Below, piece after piece: positions 62,531 to 64,000 of a stretch of 64,000 nucleotides of DNA; within the stretch, counting starts at the first letter, position 1, and every line of letters starts with the position of its first letter. The translations under genes were made by a program, and so were the position numbers. Origin of the DNA: Schizophyllum amplum (Eukaryota; Basidiomycota; Agaricomycetes; Agaricales; Schizophyllaceae); assembly GCA_007026445.1 (NCBI GenBank), contig VDMD01000067.1, positions 1 to 64,000 on the forward strand, given 5' to 3'. The notes below the pieces were generated by a model. That model searched no databases. It saw nothing but the letters and a program-made list of their open reading frames with translations, and was not told where the DNA came from.

Positions 62531-64000
62531 TTACATGAGCTTTGACTGCTTGAGATGTTGCCTAATGACCATGTCGCGCACTAGAGTTGCATGTCAGCAA
62601 GGACGAGCGCGAGCGGATTGAAAGACGATACTGACCACTCGCGATGATGCCTGACGTGGTTTGGGTATCCTACGCAACAGGGATCAGCAAAATCTTCTCG
62701 AACTGGGCGCGTATATATCCACGTACCGTGACTGACGTGCAGAACGCATAGAACTTCCGTGGACTAGGAGAATACTCGCGATGTATTGCGCTAAACTTGC
62801 TTCGCAAATCTGCAACGCGGTCAGCTTCCTTGCTTCATATAGAGATGGCGAGAAACATAACAGCCACCCACATTTGCTGACGTCCTCCAGGGTGTTCTCC
62901 CTATCGCTGTAACTGCGAACGTACTTGGAGAACCTAAGGGACGCTCCTTGAGTATTGTCCTGCAAAACTCAGAAAGACTGCTCACCTAATCCCCGAGTTC
63001 AACTTGGCCTCCAGAATGTCGCATTTGTTCAGGAACAACACGACATCCACGTTCGCCAGCAGCTTATTCGAACAGACAGCTTTCCAAAGTAGGACAGAGT
63101 CCTCCTGAAGAAGAGGTACAGGTGAGTGAACGTCTCTAGCCACGGCGTAGCAGTCGGCAGTCCGGCCAGACGGTATATCATCGCAGCCACGCGCCGGACT
63201 GCCCAAAAGCTCAGCCACCCGGCCGAACTTGCAGACTCAACTCACCAGTCTGTTCACTGTCTTGTCTTCTACCAGAACCTGGTCGAAGGCCGATATCGGC
63301 GCCAGGAAGATTATTGCCTCAACTGGAAAGGAGATCAGCAATCCGCTAACATGTACAGCTGTCAATTGTTTTATGGCAGAATATAACGAGACCATCCAAG
63401 TTGCCGCTGGTTGACCAGGAAGTAAAGATAAAGTACTCACCATCATCAAAGAACGGCGCCCACGTCGCTGTAGAGAATTCTCGGTACGTGTATCGACCAC
63501 TAAATATATCTTCACTCACGACGCTGCAGAAAGATCAGCTGAAGGTCCTCGTCAGCGTGATAGGAAGGATAAGCGCACCTGACTTCGACTACCTCCCACA
63601 TCGACAATGCGCCACTCGCTTGGCGTGTCCTTCGCGGAGACCTCCATCTCAAACTTGTACTCGCTCACGCCGACAGTCTTAAGCCGTGCCTTCAGCACAT
63701 CCTCTATATTAACAGGTCAGTGTCACGTAGACCATGTCGGGTGAACAATAGCAAAGGAGGTCGAACGAAAATTGGCGAAAGTGGATGATCAACGTAGATG
63801 AAATGCTTATCGAGTCGAGTAATGAGAAACTCACCATCGGTCGGCATATACCTCAGCGAAGTCACCCGCTCGAGATCGTTGAGGAAGCTGGCGAATTAGC
63901 GTCAGTGACGGCGCATATACGTAGGTATCGGGCGCATGGCCTCAAGTATCGGATGCATGCACCTGGTCCGCCACAAACAAAGAAAGGGGCGCGGCGCATA
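62531..64000 (-). CDS. G-protein alpha subunit (5' end beyond window)
   Basis: Heterotrimeric G-protein alpha subunit, a GTP-driven signal switch below membrane receptors. Exons (transcription order): 63963-64000+, 63835-63887, 63579-63703, 63520-63523 (4 bases), 63441-63467, 63246-63322, 62986-63104, 62872-62933, 62727-62809, 62636-62669, 62531-62580. Motifs: switch I segment DVLKARLKTVG with its Thr, the G3 box DVGGSRSQR, AIIFLAPISAFDQVLVED, the G4 box LFLNKCD, then LRSKFSAIHREY, a G5-like FCTSVTDT in place of TCAT, and the C-terminus RDMVIRQHLKQSKLM. LNSGIRFSKYVRSY is typical of a divergent, expanded basidiomycete G-alpha group. The last four residues have no Cys, so no pertussis-type site. 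The N-terminus with P-loop and lipid sites lies past the right edge. Confidence 0.92.

Overview
This window looks like nuclear DNA of a filamentous basidiomycete, most likely an Agaricomycete of the polypore type. The reasons are genes broken by many 45-65 base introns with GT(A/G)(C/A)GT donors, several micro-exons, GC-rich coding sequence, tight packing of genes on both strands, and gene content typical of wood-decay fungi (a GMC oxidoreductase relic, a GH16 glucanase, a Zn2Cys6 regulator, an exocyst subunit and large fungal-type families). The species cannot be named from the sequence. All functions come from reading motifs in conceptual translations; exon models were joined by hand and checked for splice dinucleotides and reading phase.

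Layout: 1-657 is the decayed 3' end of a GMC oxidoreductase gene, followed by about 5 kb with no intact gene. 5892-9843 holds a Zn2Cys6 transcription factor and a conserved-looking unknown. 10259-12356 is pyruvate decarboxylase (minus). 14489-20703 holds an oxysterol-binding protein, a single-pass surface protein and an unknown. 21683-28495 is a dense housekeeping block: proteasome ATPase RPT6, tRNA-Val, mitochondrial Mg2+ channel MRS2 and calcineurin A. 28496-34916 is gene-poor but carries a tandem pair of small paralogous genes, one intact and one with a one-base frameshift. 34917-44961 holds a MOV10/SDE3-like helicase with an N-terminal zinc-finger array, a GH16 hydrolase, traces of a membrane-protein gene and exocyst SEC5, which has a one-base discrepancy. 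46146-54126 holds a methyltransferase, splicing factor PRP3 head-to-head with mitochondrial ribosomal uL16m, a rhodanese-like protein and two small unknowns. 54832-57597 holds a possible small zinc-finger ORF, a repeat-containing unknown and a five-exon membrane protein. 58358-64000 holds the mitochondrial CoA-transferase/acetyl-CoA hydrolase ACH1 and a G-protein alpha subunit cut by the right edge.

The genes do not form a single pathway. Most are core cell functions (protein turnover, splicing, secretion, Mg2+ and Ca2+ homeostasis, C2 and pyruvate metabolism, mitochondrial translation). The most notable features are extreme micro-exons (two of 4 bases; others of 12, 19, 20 and 21 bases), placed inside conserved motifs, and the small paralogous family beside the helicase. 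I did not find a CRISPR array, a bacterial-type operon, an intact transposon or a secondary-metabolite cluster.
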